A DNA stretch of 64,000 nt from Methylomonas montana. GTDB lineage: Bacteria > Pseudomonadota > Gammaproteobacteria > Methylococcales > Methylomonadaceae. The position numbers were made by a program, and so were the translations under genes. The stretch is taken from assembly GCF_030490285.1 (NCBI RefSeq), contig NZ_CP129884.1, positions 3,534,001-3,598,000 of the forward strand. The letters are read 5' to 3'. This document shows, in pieces, positions 47,060-56,247 of the stretch. Under the pieces are notes generated by a model, which was given only the letters and a program-made list of their open reading frames with translations, ran no database searches and had not been told where the DNA came from. Positions within the stretch are counted from its first letter, which is position 1. Every line of letters begins with the position of its first letter.

Positions 47060-47692
47060 TCAATGGGCGTATCGATAGATTTTGTGAATTGGCGCGCTAT
47101 CGTCGATCTGCACCAATTCGTCGAGCAAGCCGTCGTTTAGCCCGTATACCCAACCATGCAAACTGATTTTTTGACCGGACATCCAGGCCGATTGCATGAT
47201 AGAGCTATGCGCCAGACGCTGGACCTGTTCGACGACATTCCATTCGACTAACCGGTTGCTCCTTTTTTCGGGCGGTAAGCCATCCAGTTCGTCCTGATAC
47301 AGCCGATAGATTTCCTTGATATGCGCCAGCCATTTATTGGCGATCGCCAGCTCCTCATGTTGCGCTTGCAAAGCGGTTTCGATACCGCCGCAGCCGTAAT
47401 GGCCGCAGACGATTACATGCTTAACCTTCAGTACGTTAACCGCATACTGCAACACGCTCAGTCCGTTGAAATCGGTCGTCACGACTTGATTGGCAATATT
47501 GCGGTGTACGAATATTTCGCCAGGTTGCGCTTTAACGATGGTATCCGCCGGCACCCGACTATCGGCACAGCCTATCCATAAAAATTCGGGAGTTTGTTCC
47601 TTAGCTAGCTTGGTAAAAAAGTCAGGCTTTCTGCCTAGCATGGCTTCCGACCAAGCTTTGTTTTCCAGTAATAATTTGGCGGGTGTCTGCAT
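47060..47692 (-). CDS. can: Beta-class carbonic anhydrase
   Basis: A 210-residue enzyme interconverting CO2 and bicarbonate. The start at ATG 47692 follows GGGAGG; an upstream 18-codon extension is discarded. Zinc ligands and dyad are present in CADSRVPAD and GHYGCGG, with NIANQV and GWVYGLNDG typical of the Can clade. It leads the carbonic anhydrase-SulP pair and would hydrate CO2 for anaplerotic carboxylation or trap imported bicarbonate. Confidence 0.93.
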   Translation of the reverse strand: MQTPAKLLLENKAWSEAMLGRKPDFFTKLAKEQTPEFLWIGCADSRVPADTIVKAQPGEIFVHRNIANQVVTTDFNGLSVLQYAVNVLKVKHVIVCGHYGCGGIETALQAQHEELAIANKWLAHIKEIYRLYQDELDGLPPEKRSNRLVEWNVVEQVQRLAHSSIMQSAWMSGQKISLHGWVYGLNDGLLDELVQIDDSAPIHKIYRYAH

Positions 47693-47978
47693 AGGACCCT
47701 CCCCTTGGCTCATTGATGTTATCGATGCGATTCTTACGCGTCGCACTTAAGCAACCGGCATAGACAAATGTCTAGCCGGGGCTGAGCAAATAATATCGAA
47801 TCGAAATTTTTATGCAAGCAATAAAGTTTCGATTCGATATTTAAATGCGCTAACGATGAGCGAAACCAAGGGGACGCGGAAACTGCCGGAGAGGCGCGCC
47901 GGATACACCGAGGCAAGCAGCACGCGAAGGATGGACAATATTATTTAGCGATTTGGCGAGCGCACATCGGCAATGCTG

Positions 47979-48674
47979 TTACCAAGGCAAGGCGGAGCCA
48001 TCGTACTTAACAAAGCGGCCGGTATCGGCCAGACTGAAGTTATCGATCACCCGGCGCATGCCGGACACGCTTTCCTCGACATCGATCAGGCCATTCGGCC
48101 CGCCCATGTCGGTTCTGACCCAGCCCGGATGCAAAATCAATACGCCAACCGATGTTGGCCGCAAATCGATGGACAGGCTTTTCAGCGCGGCATTCAAGCC
48201 AGCCTTGCCGGAGCGATACAAGATACTGCCGCCGCTAGTATTGTCGGTCATGCTGCCCATCAAACTGCTCAAGGCCACGATCAAACGTTTGTCGCCGCGC
48301 TTTAAATGCGGCAAAAATGCCTCGGCCAATTTAAGCGGCGCCATCACGTTGACGGCCAATGAAGCGGTCCAGGCTTGATGATCGATATGCCCGAAACCGC
48401 GCCCCGGTTTATCAGCATAGACACCGGCGTTATTCAGCAAGACATCGATCTTGCGGTCCGCCAGTTTTGCCGCCAGCGCATCGATTTGATTGAAATCCGC
48501 CACTTCCAGCGCTTCAATTTGGATTTGCGGGTACTGCTTGGCAAGCTCGGCCAATTGCTCGGCTTTGTTCGGATGGCGGCAAGCCGCTATCACCTGATGA
48601 CCGGCGGCGGCGTATTGCCGGCAAAACTCCAGACCCAAGCCGCGATTGGCGCCGGTGATTAAAACAGTTTGCAT
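47979..48674 (-). CDS. Short-chain dehydrogenase (C-factor-like SDR)
   Basis: A 231-residue SDR with TGANRGLG (cofactor loop), NNAGVYADKPG, SSLMGSM and the catalytic YRSGKAGL in place of the usual YxxxK. VLILHPGWVRTDMGG is typical of the C-factor/carbonyl-reductase subgroup. TGGAGA lies before the ATG. The substrate is unknown. The gene is alone between carbonic anhydrase and KTSC. Confidence 0.88.
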   Translation of the reverse strand: MQTVLITGANRGLGLEFCRQYAAAGHQVIAACRHPNKAEQLAELAKQYPQIQIEALEVADFNQIDALAAKLADRKIDVLLNNAGVYADKPGRGFGHIDHQAWTASLAVNVMAPLKLAEAFLPHLKRGDKRLIVALSSLMGSMTDNTSGGSILYRSGKAGLNAALKSLSIDLRPTSVGVLILHPGWVRTDMGGPNGLIDVEESVSGMRRVIDNFSLADTGRFVKYDGSALPW

Positions 48675-48847
48675 CGTTAAGTCTCCAGACGAATTGTCAA
48701 AATAAAGCGCCAGGCAGCGGGAAATTTCGATCGCCCCGTAAACCTGAGGCCATTCCAGTGAGCTGACCGGCGGAAAATCCGCGATTGAACTATTTGCGAG
48801 TAGTCATGCCTTATCGCCACAGTCCCAGCGTCCACCAGGAGGCTACC

Positions 48848-49048
48848 ATGCAAATGCAATCCGTAAAATCCAGCATGATCGATGTGATCGGCTACGACGA
48901 GCAAACCCATAAATTACGGGTGTCTTTCAGAGACCAGCAAGCCCAGGATTTCTGCCATGTGCCGGAACACCTGTATAACGCGTTTTTGAACGCGCGCTCC
49001 AAAAACCGGTTCTACAAACGCCATCTGCAAGACTCGTTCCCCTGCTAG
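48848..49048 (+). CDS. KTSC-domain small protein
   Basis: A 66-residue protein. AGGAGG five bases before ATG 48848 sets the start (MQMQSVKSSMIDVIGYD). The KTSC pattern (V-SS-I--IGYD, then LRVSFRDQ, VPEHLYNAFLNARSKNRFY) fills the whole chain. The domain is named for lysyl-tRNA-synthetase C-terminal association; its biochemical role is not settled. It is convergent with the exonuclease gene, overlapping by four bases. Confidence 0.85.
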   Translation: MQMQSVKSSMIDVIGYDEQTHKLRVSFRDQQAQDFCHVPEHLYNAFLNARSKNRFYKRHLQDSFPC

Positions 49049-50439
49049 GCTTGCAGCCCGCGGCCGCCTTGGCTACTCGATACCAGCGAGACAATGTCGG
49101 CTTTTTTCAAAGCCTTACTCAACACCAGATAGGTATCGCGATCGAATGCAGGACGGCCGCCGGCCAGTAATTGATGAATGTCCGCTGCATGCTTGGCGGT
49201 ACCCAGATAACACCAGCGATCAAACACATGCAACTCCTCGCCCTCGCGGACGCCTATCGGCCCAGGATAGGGCCAACTGGCGAGTTTGAGTTTGTTCATC
49301 GCGATCATCAATCTCGCGGAATGGACCAACGGCGCTTCCTTAGCCACGCACGCACCCCGGCATTTTTTCAATTGATGGGCAAAACAGGGCCGGCCGGCGG
49401 CAGTTTTTTCGATACCCAACACGCTCAAACACAATTGATGTTGATCGGCGACGCTACGCAAGGCTTTTTGCGCGTCGCGCAAGCTGTGATACAAACCATA
49501 CAGATTGTCTTGCTCGCCAAAATCCAGATCATCCGCCCAACTCAACACCGGCCGCAAATGTTCGCCCTGCTGTTGCAACTGCCAGGCACATAACGCGCTT
49601 TTCCGGCGCAAGCGTTGGTTGTGGACCGGCATCATCTGCTTGATCAATTTGGACTCGGTCAGCAAAGCGCCCAGCTCGCCGGCTGTTTCGATCCAGTCTA
49701 TCCGCCGCAATTGCTGGGCCAGACTCATCTCCTTGTTGTTCTTGTGGTCTGCGGCAAAATGCGCCAGCACCCGCGAGCGAATGTTGACGCTTTTTCCGAT
49801 GTACAAGGGCAGATCGTTCTCGCCGTAAAACAGATAAACGCCCGGCCCTTCCGGCAAATCGTGGATCAATAGCGGGTCGATATGCGACGGCAGGCTGGAG
49901 CGGTTGACCAGCTTTTCGACCGTGGCATCGAGAGTCTCTTTAGGAAAGTTCTCGCCGAGATGGGTCCAGAACTGATGAATCAATTGCGCATCGGCCAAGG
50001 CTCTATGTCTATCCTTGGCCTTGAGCCGGTAGCGTTCGATCAGGCTGTCCAGGTTGTGATGACGATGCTGCGGATACAAAGCGCGGGACAGCTTGACGGT
50101 ACACAGCACGCTGGGCCGGAAGGTCAACCCTATCCGATTGAACTCGTTCTTCAAAAACCCGTAATCGAAACGGGCGTTATGGGCGATGAACAAGCGTCCT
50201 TCCAGCAATTCCGCCACTTCGCCGGCCACTTGCGCAAAAGTTGGCGCCTCGGCGACCATCTCGTTGCTGATGCCGGTCAATTGTTCGATAAACAGCGGGA
50301 TACGGGTTTGCGGATGCAGCAACTGGTTCCACTCGCGCACGCCGTCGGCATCGACCAATACGATGCCGATTTCGGTGATACGGTCCTTGGTCGCGGAAGC
50401 GCCGGTGGTTTCCAAATCGACAAAAGCCAAGGCCTGCAT
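49045..50439 (-). CDS. DEDDh exonuclease fused to GIY-YIG nuclease
   Basis: A 464-residue repair-type nuclease. Residues 1-170 are a DnaQ-like 3'-5' exonuclease (FVDLETTGAS, HNARFDYGFLKNE, HRALADAQ). Residues about 200-290 are a GIY-YIG domain (GPGVYLFYGENDLPLYIGKSVNIRSRV) like the N-terminus of UvrC or Cho. The C-terminal part has HQLKKCRGACV, as in Cho-type proteins. It probably trims or incises damaged DNA. It starts four bases after gcvP and may be expressed with it. Confidence 0.9.
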   Translation of the reverse strand: MQALAFVDLETTGASATKDRITEIGIVLVDADGVREWNQLLHPQTRIPLFIEQLTGISNEMVAEAPTFAQVAGEVAELLEGRLFIAHNARFDYGFLKNEFNRIGLTFRPSVLCTVKLSRALYPQHRHHNLDSLIERYRLKAKDRHRALADAQLIHQFWTHLGENFPKETLDATVEKLVNRSSLPSHIDPLLIHDLPEGPGVYLFYGENDLPLYIGKSVNIRSRVLAHFAADHKNNKEMSLAQQLRRIDWIETAGELGALLTESKLIKQMMPVHNQRLRRKSALCAWQLQQQGEHLRPVLSWADDLDFGEQDNLYGLYHSLRDAQKALRSVADQHQLCLSVLGIEKTAAGRPCFAHQLKKCRGACVAKEAPLVHSARLMIAMNKLKLASWPYPGPIGVREGEELHVFDRWCYLGTAKHAADIHQLLAGGRPAFDRDTYLVLSKALKKADIVSLVSSSQGGRGLQA

Positions 50440-50443
50440 CGCT

Positions 50444-53356
50444 TTACTCAGGAGAACCTCCCAACGGTTCGGCCCAATCTGTCGGACAACTGCACATCAC
50501 GTTGCGGTCGCCGTAGACGTTATCGATGCGGCCGACCGGCGGCCAATATTTGTCGTCGTGCTGATGGCTGTCCGGGAAAAAGGCTTTTTGCCGGGAATAC
50601 GGCAGCGTCCATTCCTCCAGCAATAAGCGATGGGTATGCGGCGCATTGTGCAGCACATTGTTATGGCTGTCGGCAAAGTTGTTTTCGATCTCTTGAATCT
50701 CCTGCCGAATCGCAATCAAAGCCGCGCAGAAGCGGTCGATCTCGGTTTTGTTTTCGCTTTCGGTGGGTTCTATCATCAAAGTATCCGGCACCGGAAACGA
50801 CACGGTCGGCGCGTGGAAACCGTAATCGATCAGACGCTTGGCGATGTCCTCGACAGTGACGTTGGCGGTTTTTTTGAACTGGCGGCAATCGATGATGCAT
50901 TCGTGCGCCACCCAGCCGTTGGCGTCGGCATACAAAATCGGATAATGCGGCGCCAGCCGGCGAGCGATGTAGTTGGCATTCATGATCGCCGCCAACGTAG
51001 CCCGCCGCAAACCGGTCGCCCCCATCATCGCGATATAGGCCCAGGAAATCGTCAAAATACTCGCAGAGCCCCACGGCGCCGCCGACACGGTGCCAACCGT
51101 GCCGTGCTCGCCCTTCGCCGGATTGACGCCTTCTATGACCGGATGATCCGGCAAGAACGGCGCCAAATGCGCGCCCACCCCTATCGGCCCGACGCCGGGG
51201 CCGCCGCCACCGTGCGGAATGCTGAAGGTCTTGTGCAAATTCAAATGCGCCACGTCGGCGCCGATTCGTCCCGGCCGACTGATACCGACCAAGGCATTGA
51301 AGTTAGCGCCGTCCATATACACCTGACCACCGTATTGGTGGACGATGTCGCAGATCTCGCGAAACGCTTGTTCGTAGACGCCATGGGTGGACGGATAAGT
51401 AATCATCAGTGCCGCCAGCGTGTCCTGATATGCCATGGCCTTGGCGCGCAAATCCTCGGCGCTGACGTTACCGTGGTCGTCGCAAGCGACCACGACGACG
51501 GTCAAGCCCGCCAAAGTGGCGCTGGCCGGATTGGTGCCGTGCGCGGAGGCTGGAATCAGGCAGATAGTGCGTTGGCCCTGGCCGTTGACCTGATGGTATT
51601 TGCGTATTACCAGCAAGCCGGTGTATTCGCCTTGCGAACCGGCGTTGGGTTGCAGTGAAAAAGCATCGAAGCCGGTCAGGTCGCAGAGCATGTCTTCCAA
51701 CTCGGCAAACAATTGCTGATAGCCCTGGGCCTGATACAGCGGCACGAAAGGATGCATCGCGGCAAATTCGTAAAACGAGATCGCCTGCATCTCGGTGGCG
51801 GCATTCAGTTTCATCGTGCACGAACCCAAGGGGATCATCGCCCGGTCCAACGCAATATCGCGGCGCGCCAGTTTGCGCATGTAACGCATCATCTCGGTTT
51901 CCGAGTGATACAGACTAAACACCGGGTTTTGCAGGATCGCATCGTCGCGCAACAAAGCATCCGGGATGCACTCGTTCAGCGTCGCATCCAGTGCGCCGAT
52001 ATCCGGCAGTTCAGCGATCGGCAGCGCAAACACCTGCCACAATGCTTTTAAATGCTCACGAGTGGTCGATTCGTCGAGGGAGAAGCCCAGCGTGTCGGCA
52101 TCGACAATCCGCAGATTGATGCCGGCTTCCTCGGCCTGAGCGGCGATGCGCCTGGCCCGGTTCGGCACTCTAACTTGCAAGGTATCGAAATAGCAGCGGC
52201 TCAGCACTTGATGGCCGCTACTGGCAAGGCCGGCGGCCAGAATCTGCGCGTAACGGTGTACCCGGCCAGCGATCAGTCTTAGCCCTTCCGCACCGTGATA
52301 GACCGCGTAAAAGCTGGCGATCACCGCCAGCAAAACCTGCGAAGTGCAGATATTGCTGGTGGCCTTGTCGCGGCGGATGTGTTGCTCGCGAGTCTGCAAG
52401 GCCATCCGCAACGCGATCTGGCCGTGGCTATCCTTGGAAACGCCGATCAAGCGGCCCGGCATGGAGCGCTTGAATTCGTCGCGCGTCGCAAAAAACGCCG
52501 CATGCGGCCCGCCGTAACCCATAGGCACGCCGAAACGCTGGGCGCTGCCGACCGCAATATCGGCACCAAAGGCGGCCGGCGGCTTCAATAACACCAGACT
52601 CAGCAGGTCGGCGGCTACCGTGACTAGCGCGGATTTGCGATGGGCAATGTTTGTGACTTCGCTTAAATCCCGCACGGCACCACTGGAGCCGGGATATTGC
52701 AGGATCAGTGCAAAAAACTCGTATTGCTCCAGATGGTCGAAAGGATCGGCGACGATGACTTCATAGCCCAAGGAACCGGCCCTAGTCTTCACCACGGCGA
52801 TAGTCTGCGGATGACAGTCTTGATCGATCAACACCTTGTTGGAAAGACTTTTCGCCAAGCGCCGCGACATGGTCATCGCTTCGGCTACCGCAGTGGCTTC
52901 GTCCAGCAAGGAGGCGTTGGCGATGTCCATGCCAGTCAGATCGATGATCATCTGCTGAAAATTCAACAAAGCCTCCAGCCGACCCTGCCCCACCTCCGCC
53001 TGATACGGCGTGTAAGCGGTATACCAGCCGGGATTTTCCAACACGTTGCGTTTGATGACCGCCGGCATGATGGTGTCGTTATAGCCCATGCCTATCATCG
53101 ACACCAACACCTTGTTGCGTTCGCGCATGTTGCGCAGATATTTGATCACGGCCCGCTCGCTGATGGTGCCGGTCAATTTCAGCGGCTCGTGATTGAGGAT
53201 ATTGGCCGGAATCACCCGCTGAACAATGTCTTCCAGATCCTGCAAACCCAGCTCGGCCAGCATTTCCCGGGTTTGCTGTGGATTGGGGCCGATATGGCGC
53301 TGAATGAAATTACCGCGCATTTCCAGTTGGTCGAGACGGGGGCGTTTTACAGGCAT
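50444..53356 (-). CDS. gcvP: Glycine dehydrogenase (decarboxylating), P protein
   Basis: A 970-residue single-chain P protein of the glycine cleavage system. It decarboxylates glycine on PLP and passes the aminomethyl group to lipoyl-H protein. The N-terminal half has [17 protein letters not shown] and [18 protein letters not shown]-like [12 protein letters not shown]. The C-terminal half has [14 protein letters not shown], the PLP lysine in [16 protein letters not shown] and [13 protein letters not shown]. It starts four bases after gcvT; gcvH is not in the window. Glycine and one-carbon metabolism link it to the sdaA gene at 61.6 kb. Confidence 0.95.
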   Translation of the reverse strand: MPVKRPRLDQLEMRGNFIQRHIGPNPQQTREMLAELGLQDLEDIVQRVIPANILNHEPLKLTGTISERAVIKYLRNMRERNKVLVSMIGMGYNDTIMPAVIKRNVLENPGWYTAYTPYQAEVGQGRLEALLNFQQMIIDLTGMDIANASLLDEATAVAEAMTMSRRLAKSLSNKVLIDQDCHPQTIAVVKTRAGSLGYEVIVADPFDHLEQYEFFALILQYPGSSGAVRDLSEVTNIAHRKSALVTVAADLLSLVLLKPPAAFGADIAVGSAQRFGVPMGYGGPHAAFFATRDEFKRSMPGRLIGVSKDSHGQIALRMALQTREQHIRRDKATSNICTSQVLLAVIASFYAVYHGAEGLRLIAGRVHRYAQILAAGLASSGHQVLSRCYFDTLQVRVPNRARRIAAQAEEAGINLRIVDADTLGFSLDESTTREHLKALWQVFALPIAELPDIGALDATLNECIPDALLRDDAILQNPVFSLYHSETEMMRYMRKLARRDIALDRAMIPLGSCTMKLNAATEMQAISFYEFAAMHPFVPLYQAQGYQQLFAELEDMLCDLTGFDAFSLQPNAGSQGEYTGLLVIRKYHQVNGQGQRTICLIPASAHGTNPASATLAGLTVVVVACDDHGNVSAEDLRAKAMAYQDTLAALMITYPSTHGVYEQAFREICDIVHQYGGQVYMDGANFNALVGISRPGRIGADVAHLNLHKTFSIPHGGGGPGVGPIGVGAHLAPFLPDHPVIEGVNPAKGEHGTVGTVSAAPWGSASILTISWAYIAMMGATGLRRATLAAIMNANYIARRLAPHYPILYADANGWVAHECIIDCRQFKKTANVTVEDIAKRLIDYGFHAPTVSFPVPDTLMIEPTESENKTEIDRFCAALIAIRQEIQEIENNFADSHNNVLHNAPHTHRLLLEEWTLPYSRQKAFFPDSHQHDDKYWPPVGRIDNVYGDRNVMCSCPTDWAEPLGGSPE

Positions 53357-53360
53357 GGGA

Positions 53361-54449
53361 TTAGCTTCTCAGGTAACGATGGGGAACGAAAGGTAGCGGA
53401 CTGACCGTGACGCTGATCGGAGAGTTCCGCACCATGGCGGTTAATACCGTGCCATGCGCGGCAAATCGGCGATCCAGCAGTGCCATCGCCACCGGCCGGC
53501 TCAAACTGGGCGAATAACTGCCGCTGGTCACATAGCCAACTTGTTGGTCCTGGTCATATATCGCGCAACCTTCGCGCACCGGAATTCGGCCGTCGATCAG
53601 TAAACCCACTCGTATCCGCTCGGCACCGTCTTGAAGTTGCGCCAGAATTTTCTCGGCGCCGGGAAAATCGCGATGGCCTTTCTTGAACAGCCATTGCAGG
53701 CCCGCCTCGATCGGCGTGATCGTCTCGCTGAGTTCATGGCCGTACAGGCAAAGGCCCGCTTCCAGCCGCAAGGTATCGCGGGCACCCAGACCAATCGGTT
53801 CGACGCCGTCTTCCGCCAGCAATAAACGCGCAATCCGTTCGGCTTCGGCTTGCGGCAAGGAAATTTCAAAACCGTCCTCGCCGCTATAGCCGCTGCGGCT
53901 GATATTGCATGCGATGCCGGCTATCTCCGTATCGCCAGCCTGCATGAAGGACAGCCCGACGGCCGCTGGCGCAAACTTCGCCATCACCGCCGCCGCGCCC
54001 GGTCCTTGCAACGCAAACAATGCCCTATCGGCCAATTCCTCGAATCGGCAGTTTCCGGATAACTGAGCGCACAAATAGGCGAAATCCTTATCCTTGCAGC
54101 CGGCATTGACGATGATCGCCAAGCCCGCGTAGATTCGGGTGACGATGATGTCGTCGATCACGCCGCCCTCGGCGTTGGTCAGCACCGTGTACTTTTGCGC
54201 ACCGACTGGCAAATCGACGATACCGCCGGGCGTCAGTTTTTCCAGTTCGGCGGCAGCCATGTCGCCGAGAACCTGGCATTGACCCATATGGGAAATGTCG
54301 AAAAAGCCGGCTCGACTGCGGCAGTGCAAATGCTCGTGGATGATGCCGTTTTTATACTGCACGGGCATTTGGTAACCGGCAAACGCCGTCATTTTCGCGC
54401 CCAAGTGCAAATGTAGATCGTACAGCGGCGTTTGTTTCAAGTCCGTCAC
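53361..54449 (-). CDS. gcvT: Aminomethyltransferase, T protein
   Basis: A 362-residue T protein that transfers the one-carbon unit from aminomethyl-lipoyl-H protein to tetrahydrofolate. It has [13 protein letters not shown] near the start, [26 protein letters not shown] and [18 protein letters not shown] at 54449 following GGAGG ([16 protein letters not shown]) fits the family start better than the ATG at 54464, which would sit within the ribosome-binding site. It heads the gcvT-gcvP-exonuclease run. No glycine riboswitch is evident upstream. Confidence 0.93.
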   Translation of the reverse strand: MTDLKQTPLYDLHLHLGAKMTAFAGYQMPVQYKNGIIHEHLHCRSRAGFFDISHMGQCQVLGDMAAAELEKLTPGGIVDLPVGAQKYTVLTNAEGGVIDDIIVTRIYAGLAIIVNAGCKDKDFAYLCAQLSGNCRFEELADRALFALQGPGAAAVMAKFAPAAVGLSFMQAGDTEIAGIACNISRSGYSGEDGFEISLPQAEAERIARLLLAEDGVEPIGLGARDTLRLEAGLCLYGHELSETITPIEAGLQWLFKKGHRDFPGAEKILAQLQDGAERIRVGLLIDGRIPVREGCAIYDQDQQVGYVTSGSYSPSLSRPVAMALLDRRFAAHGTVLTAMVRNSPISVTVSPLPFVPHRYLRS

Positions 54450-54599
54450 GGCGTCATCCTCCATAGGTTCGGCAATGCCCTAGTCTAGGCCAAACCACAA
54501 GACTCTGCATGCAAGCAAAAACCTTTGTCATTAAGGCCGTTCACATCCGCGCGAAATAATGATAAAAGTAACCGCACAACAACTAACCAGGAGGTGTCA

Positions 54600-54674
54600 G
54601 TGATTTCAGCGAGTATTTATATATTAACCATCAGTTTTGCCGTCTACGCCATTTACAGGGTGCGCGCTAAGTAA
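54600..54674 (+). CDS. Predicted 24-residue membrane microprotein
   Basis: A GTG start follows a perfect AGGAGG by five bases. The 24 codons encode one hydrophobic helix (ISASIYILTISFAVYAIY) ending in a basic tail (RVRAK), the pattern of a single-pass small membrane protein. It stands alone in the region between gcvT and the acyltransferase and is followed by a hairpin terminator. No family is recognised. The good ribosome-binding site, clean amphipathic ending and terminator favour a real gene. Confidence 0.55.
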   Translation: MISASIYILTISFAVYAIYRVRAK

Positions 54675-54722
54675 GCGTTACCGTTCAAACAAGCGACAGG
54701 GCTTGTTCAACTATTCAACAAA

Positions 54723-54754
54723 CCTTATCTCGGGCTATCTAGCTTGAGATAAGG
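54723..54754. terminator. Hairpin after the microprotein ORF
   Basis: CCTTATCTC and GAGATAAGG (9 bp) flank a 14-base loop 48 bases after the microprotein stop. No strong T-run follows. Confidence 0.5.
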
Positions 54755-55039
54755 AATAAGTTACGAAACTGGATGTCTTGCCAATTCGCCATCCTTGGCG
54801 GGGGCATGGGCGTCGGGCGAAACGATGCCGGCGGCTTGTTTTCCATGGTATACGCCGACCGCTCCGAGATTGTTGCATGAGCGCCAGCCACCTCAGGTCT
54901 GGAGCCGGGATTTATCAAGGCCTTGCCGGAGTCCTTTCCGACCACCGGCTTTGCGATGGACTCCGAATTTCTTGCCCGCCGATGCTAAGGCTAGCGAGCA
55001 ACGGTCACGACCAAACGCTACGTTTGTTTATCCCCTACT
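54755..55039. other. Non-coding or decayed stretch before the acyltransferase
   Basis: About 285 bases with frames broken by stops in every phase. The base composition is protein-like (GC-rich third positions in places) but no motif is recognised. It may be decayed upstream sequence of the chain-length-factor gene. Confidence 0.3.
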
Positions 55040-55159
55040 ACTCGTCACGACAGCGAGCAACCGCTACAATTGCCGACCTTTAACAAGTTCCTGCAATCCG
55101 AGCAAACCATATTGCAGTTGGGTGATCAGGGCCGCAGCTGGCAATGGCAAAAAAATTAA
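55040..55159 (+). pseudogene. Ketosynthase chain-length-factor C-terminal remnant (aryl-polyene type)
   Basis: The plus frame ending at 55159 reads QPLQLPTFNKFLQ and ILQLGDQGRSWQWQKN. This resembles the end of the short ketosynthase-like chain-length factors that precede the acyltransferase in aryl-polyene clusters. The frame has a stop at 54992-54994 and no ketosynthase core, so only the tail remains. It overlaps the acyltransferase start by 16 bases, as an intact upstream gene would. Homology was judged by eye. Confidence 0.45.
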
Positions 55160-55938
55160 TACAACACATCGATTACGGCTGGCGCTTGCTGGCTACCGCC
55201 ATCAGCTTTACCAGCTTTGGCATCGGCGGCGTCTTACTCTGGCTTCTCGTGTTTCCGCTATTGTCCCTGTGGCCCGGCAACCGGGATCAAAAAGCCCGCC
55301 GAGCCCAATTCACCGTACATATCAGTTTTTACGCCTTTATTGGCTTGATGCATCGCTTGGGCGTGATGACTTACGAAGTGATTGGGCTCGAAAAACTCAA
55401 CCGCCCCGGCCAATTGATCGTCGCCAACCATCCGACCCTGGTGGACGTGGTGTTTCTGCTCAGCCGGATTAAGCAAGCCAATTGCATCGTCAAGGCCAGC
55501 CTGTGGCGTAATCCGGCCATGCGCGGGCCGATTTTAAATGCCGGCTATATCAGCAATGCCGATTCGGAAACCATGATTAACGACTGCGCGGCCTGGCTGC
55601 AAGCCGGCGGAGCGATGATTATTTTCCCGGAAGGCACCCGCTCGGTACCGGGCCTACCTTATCGGTTTCAACGCGGTGCGGCGGCGATTGCTTTGCAAGC
55701 CAATAGTATAATCACGCCGGTGACGCTAAGCTGCCGGCCCAACACGCTGACCAAGGACCAGGCCTGGTACCAAATTCCACCGCAACGCTTTCATTTACAA
55801 ATGATCGTGGGTGAGGACCTCGAAATGGCGCCGTTCCGAGCGTTACAACCCCGGTCGATTGCGGTGCGGCGTTTGACTCAATATTTACAGGATTATTTTA
55901 CCCAACAAAGAGAACGCAATGAGCGAGATGGAAACTGA
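55144..55938 (+). CDS. Lysophospholipid acyltransferase-like protein (aryl-polyene cluster type)
   Basis: A 264-residue PlsC-family acyltransferase anchored by an N-terminal helix (LLATAISFTSFGIGGVLLWLLVF). Motif 1 is NHPTLVD (the NHxxxxD catalytic box) and motif 3 is FPEGTRS. It probably transfers an acyl or polyene chain from ACP to a lipid acceptor. It overlaps the downstream ACP gene by 20 bases, the coupling seen in aryl-polyene operons. Both genes look intact although the rest of that cluster is missing here. Confidence 0.8.
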   Translation: MAKKLIQHIDYGWRLLATAISFTSFGIGGVLLWLLVFPLLSLWPGNRDQKARRAQFTVHISFYAFIGLMHRLGVMTYEVIGLEKLNRPGQLIVANHPTLVDVVFLLSRIKQANCIVKASLWRNPAMRGPILNAGYISNADSETMINDCAAWLQAGGAMIIFPEGTRSVPGLPYRFQRGAAAIALQANSIITPVTLSCRPNTLTKDQAWYQIPPQRFHLQMIVGEDLEMAPFRALQPRSIAVRRLTQYLQDYFTQQRERNERDGN

Positions 55939-56197
55939 ATTAAAACACCTGATCATCGACACACTGGCGTTGGAGGACTCCGAGGTGGCCGATATCGACA
56001 GCAATGCCGCGCTGTTCAACAGCGGCCTGGGACTGGATTCCATCGATGCCTTGGAACTGGGTCTGGCGATCCGCAAAAAATACCAAATCAAAATCGATGC
56101 CGAACAAGACGACGTGGTAAAAATCTTTGCCTCGGTAGCAACACTCGCCCAATTTATCGAATCCGAGCGCAGCAGAAGAAAGTCCCCGGCAATATGA
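55919..56197 (+). CDS. Acyl carrier protein (aryl-polyene type)
   Basis: A 92-residue acidic helical carrier. The phosphopantetheine serine is in LGLDSIDALELG (about residue 42), followed by the helix AIRKKYQIKI. The start overlaps the acyltransferase end. Its stop overlaps another ATG (ATGA at 56194), so a further gene once followed; only about 18 codons of that frame (MTKPENFKSARTTGDVV) remain before the convergent PocR-GGDEF gene begins at 56248. Confidence 0.88.
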   Translation: MSEMETELKHLIIDTLALEDSEVADIDSNAALFNSGLGLDSIDALELGLAIRKKYQIKIDAEQDDVVKIFASVATLAQFIESERSRRKSPAI

Positions 56198-56247
56198 CCA
56201 AACCCGAGAATTTTAAGTCGGCCCGCACCACCGGCGACGTGGTGATG

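Noticed and set aside
54465-54599. Glycine riboswitch upstream of gcvT
   Set aside because: No paired aptamer-like stems with the conserved loops could be recognised in the leader.
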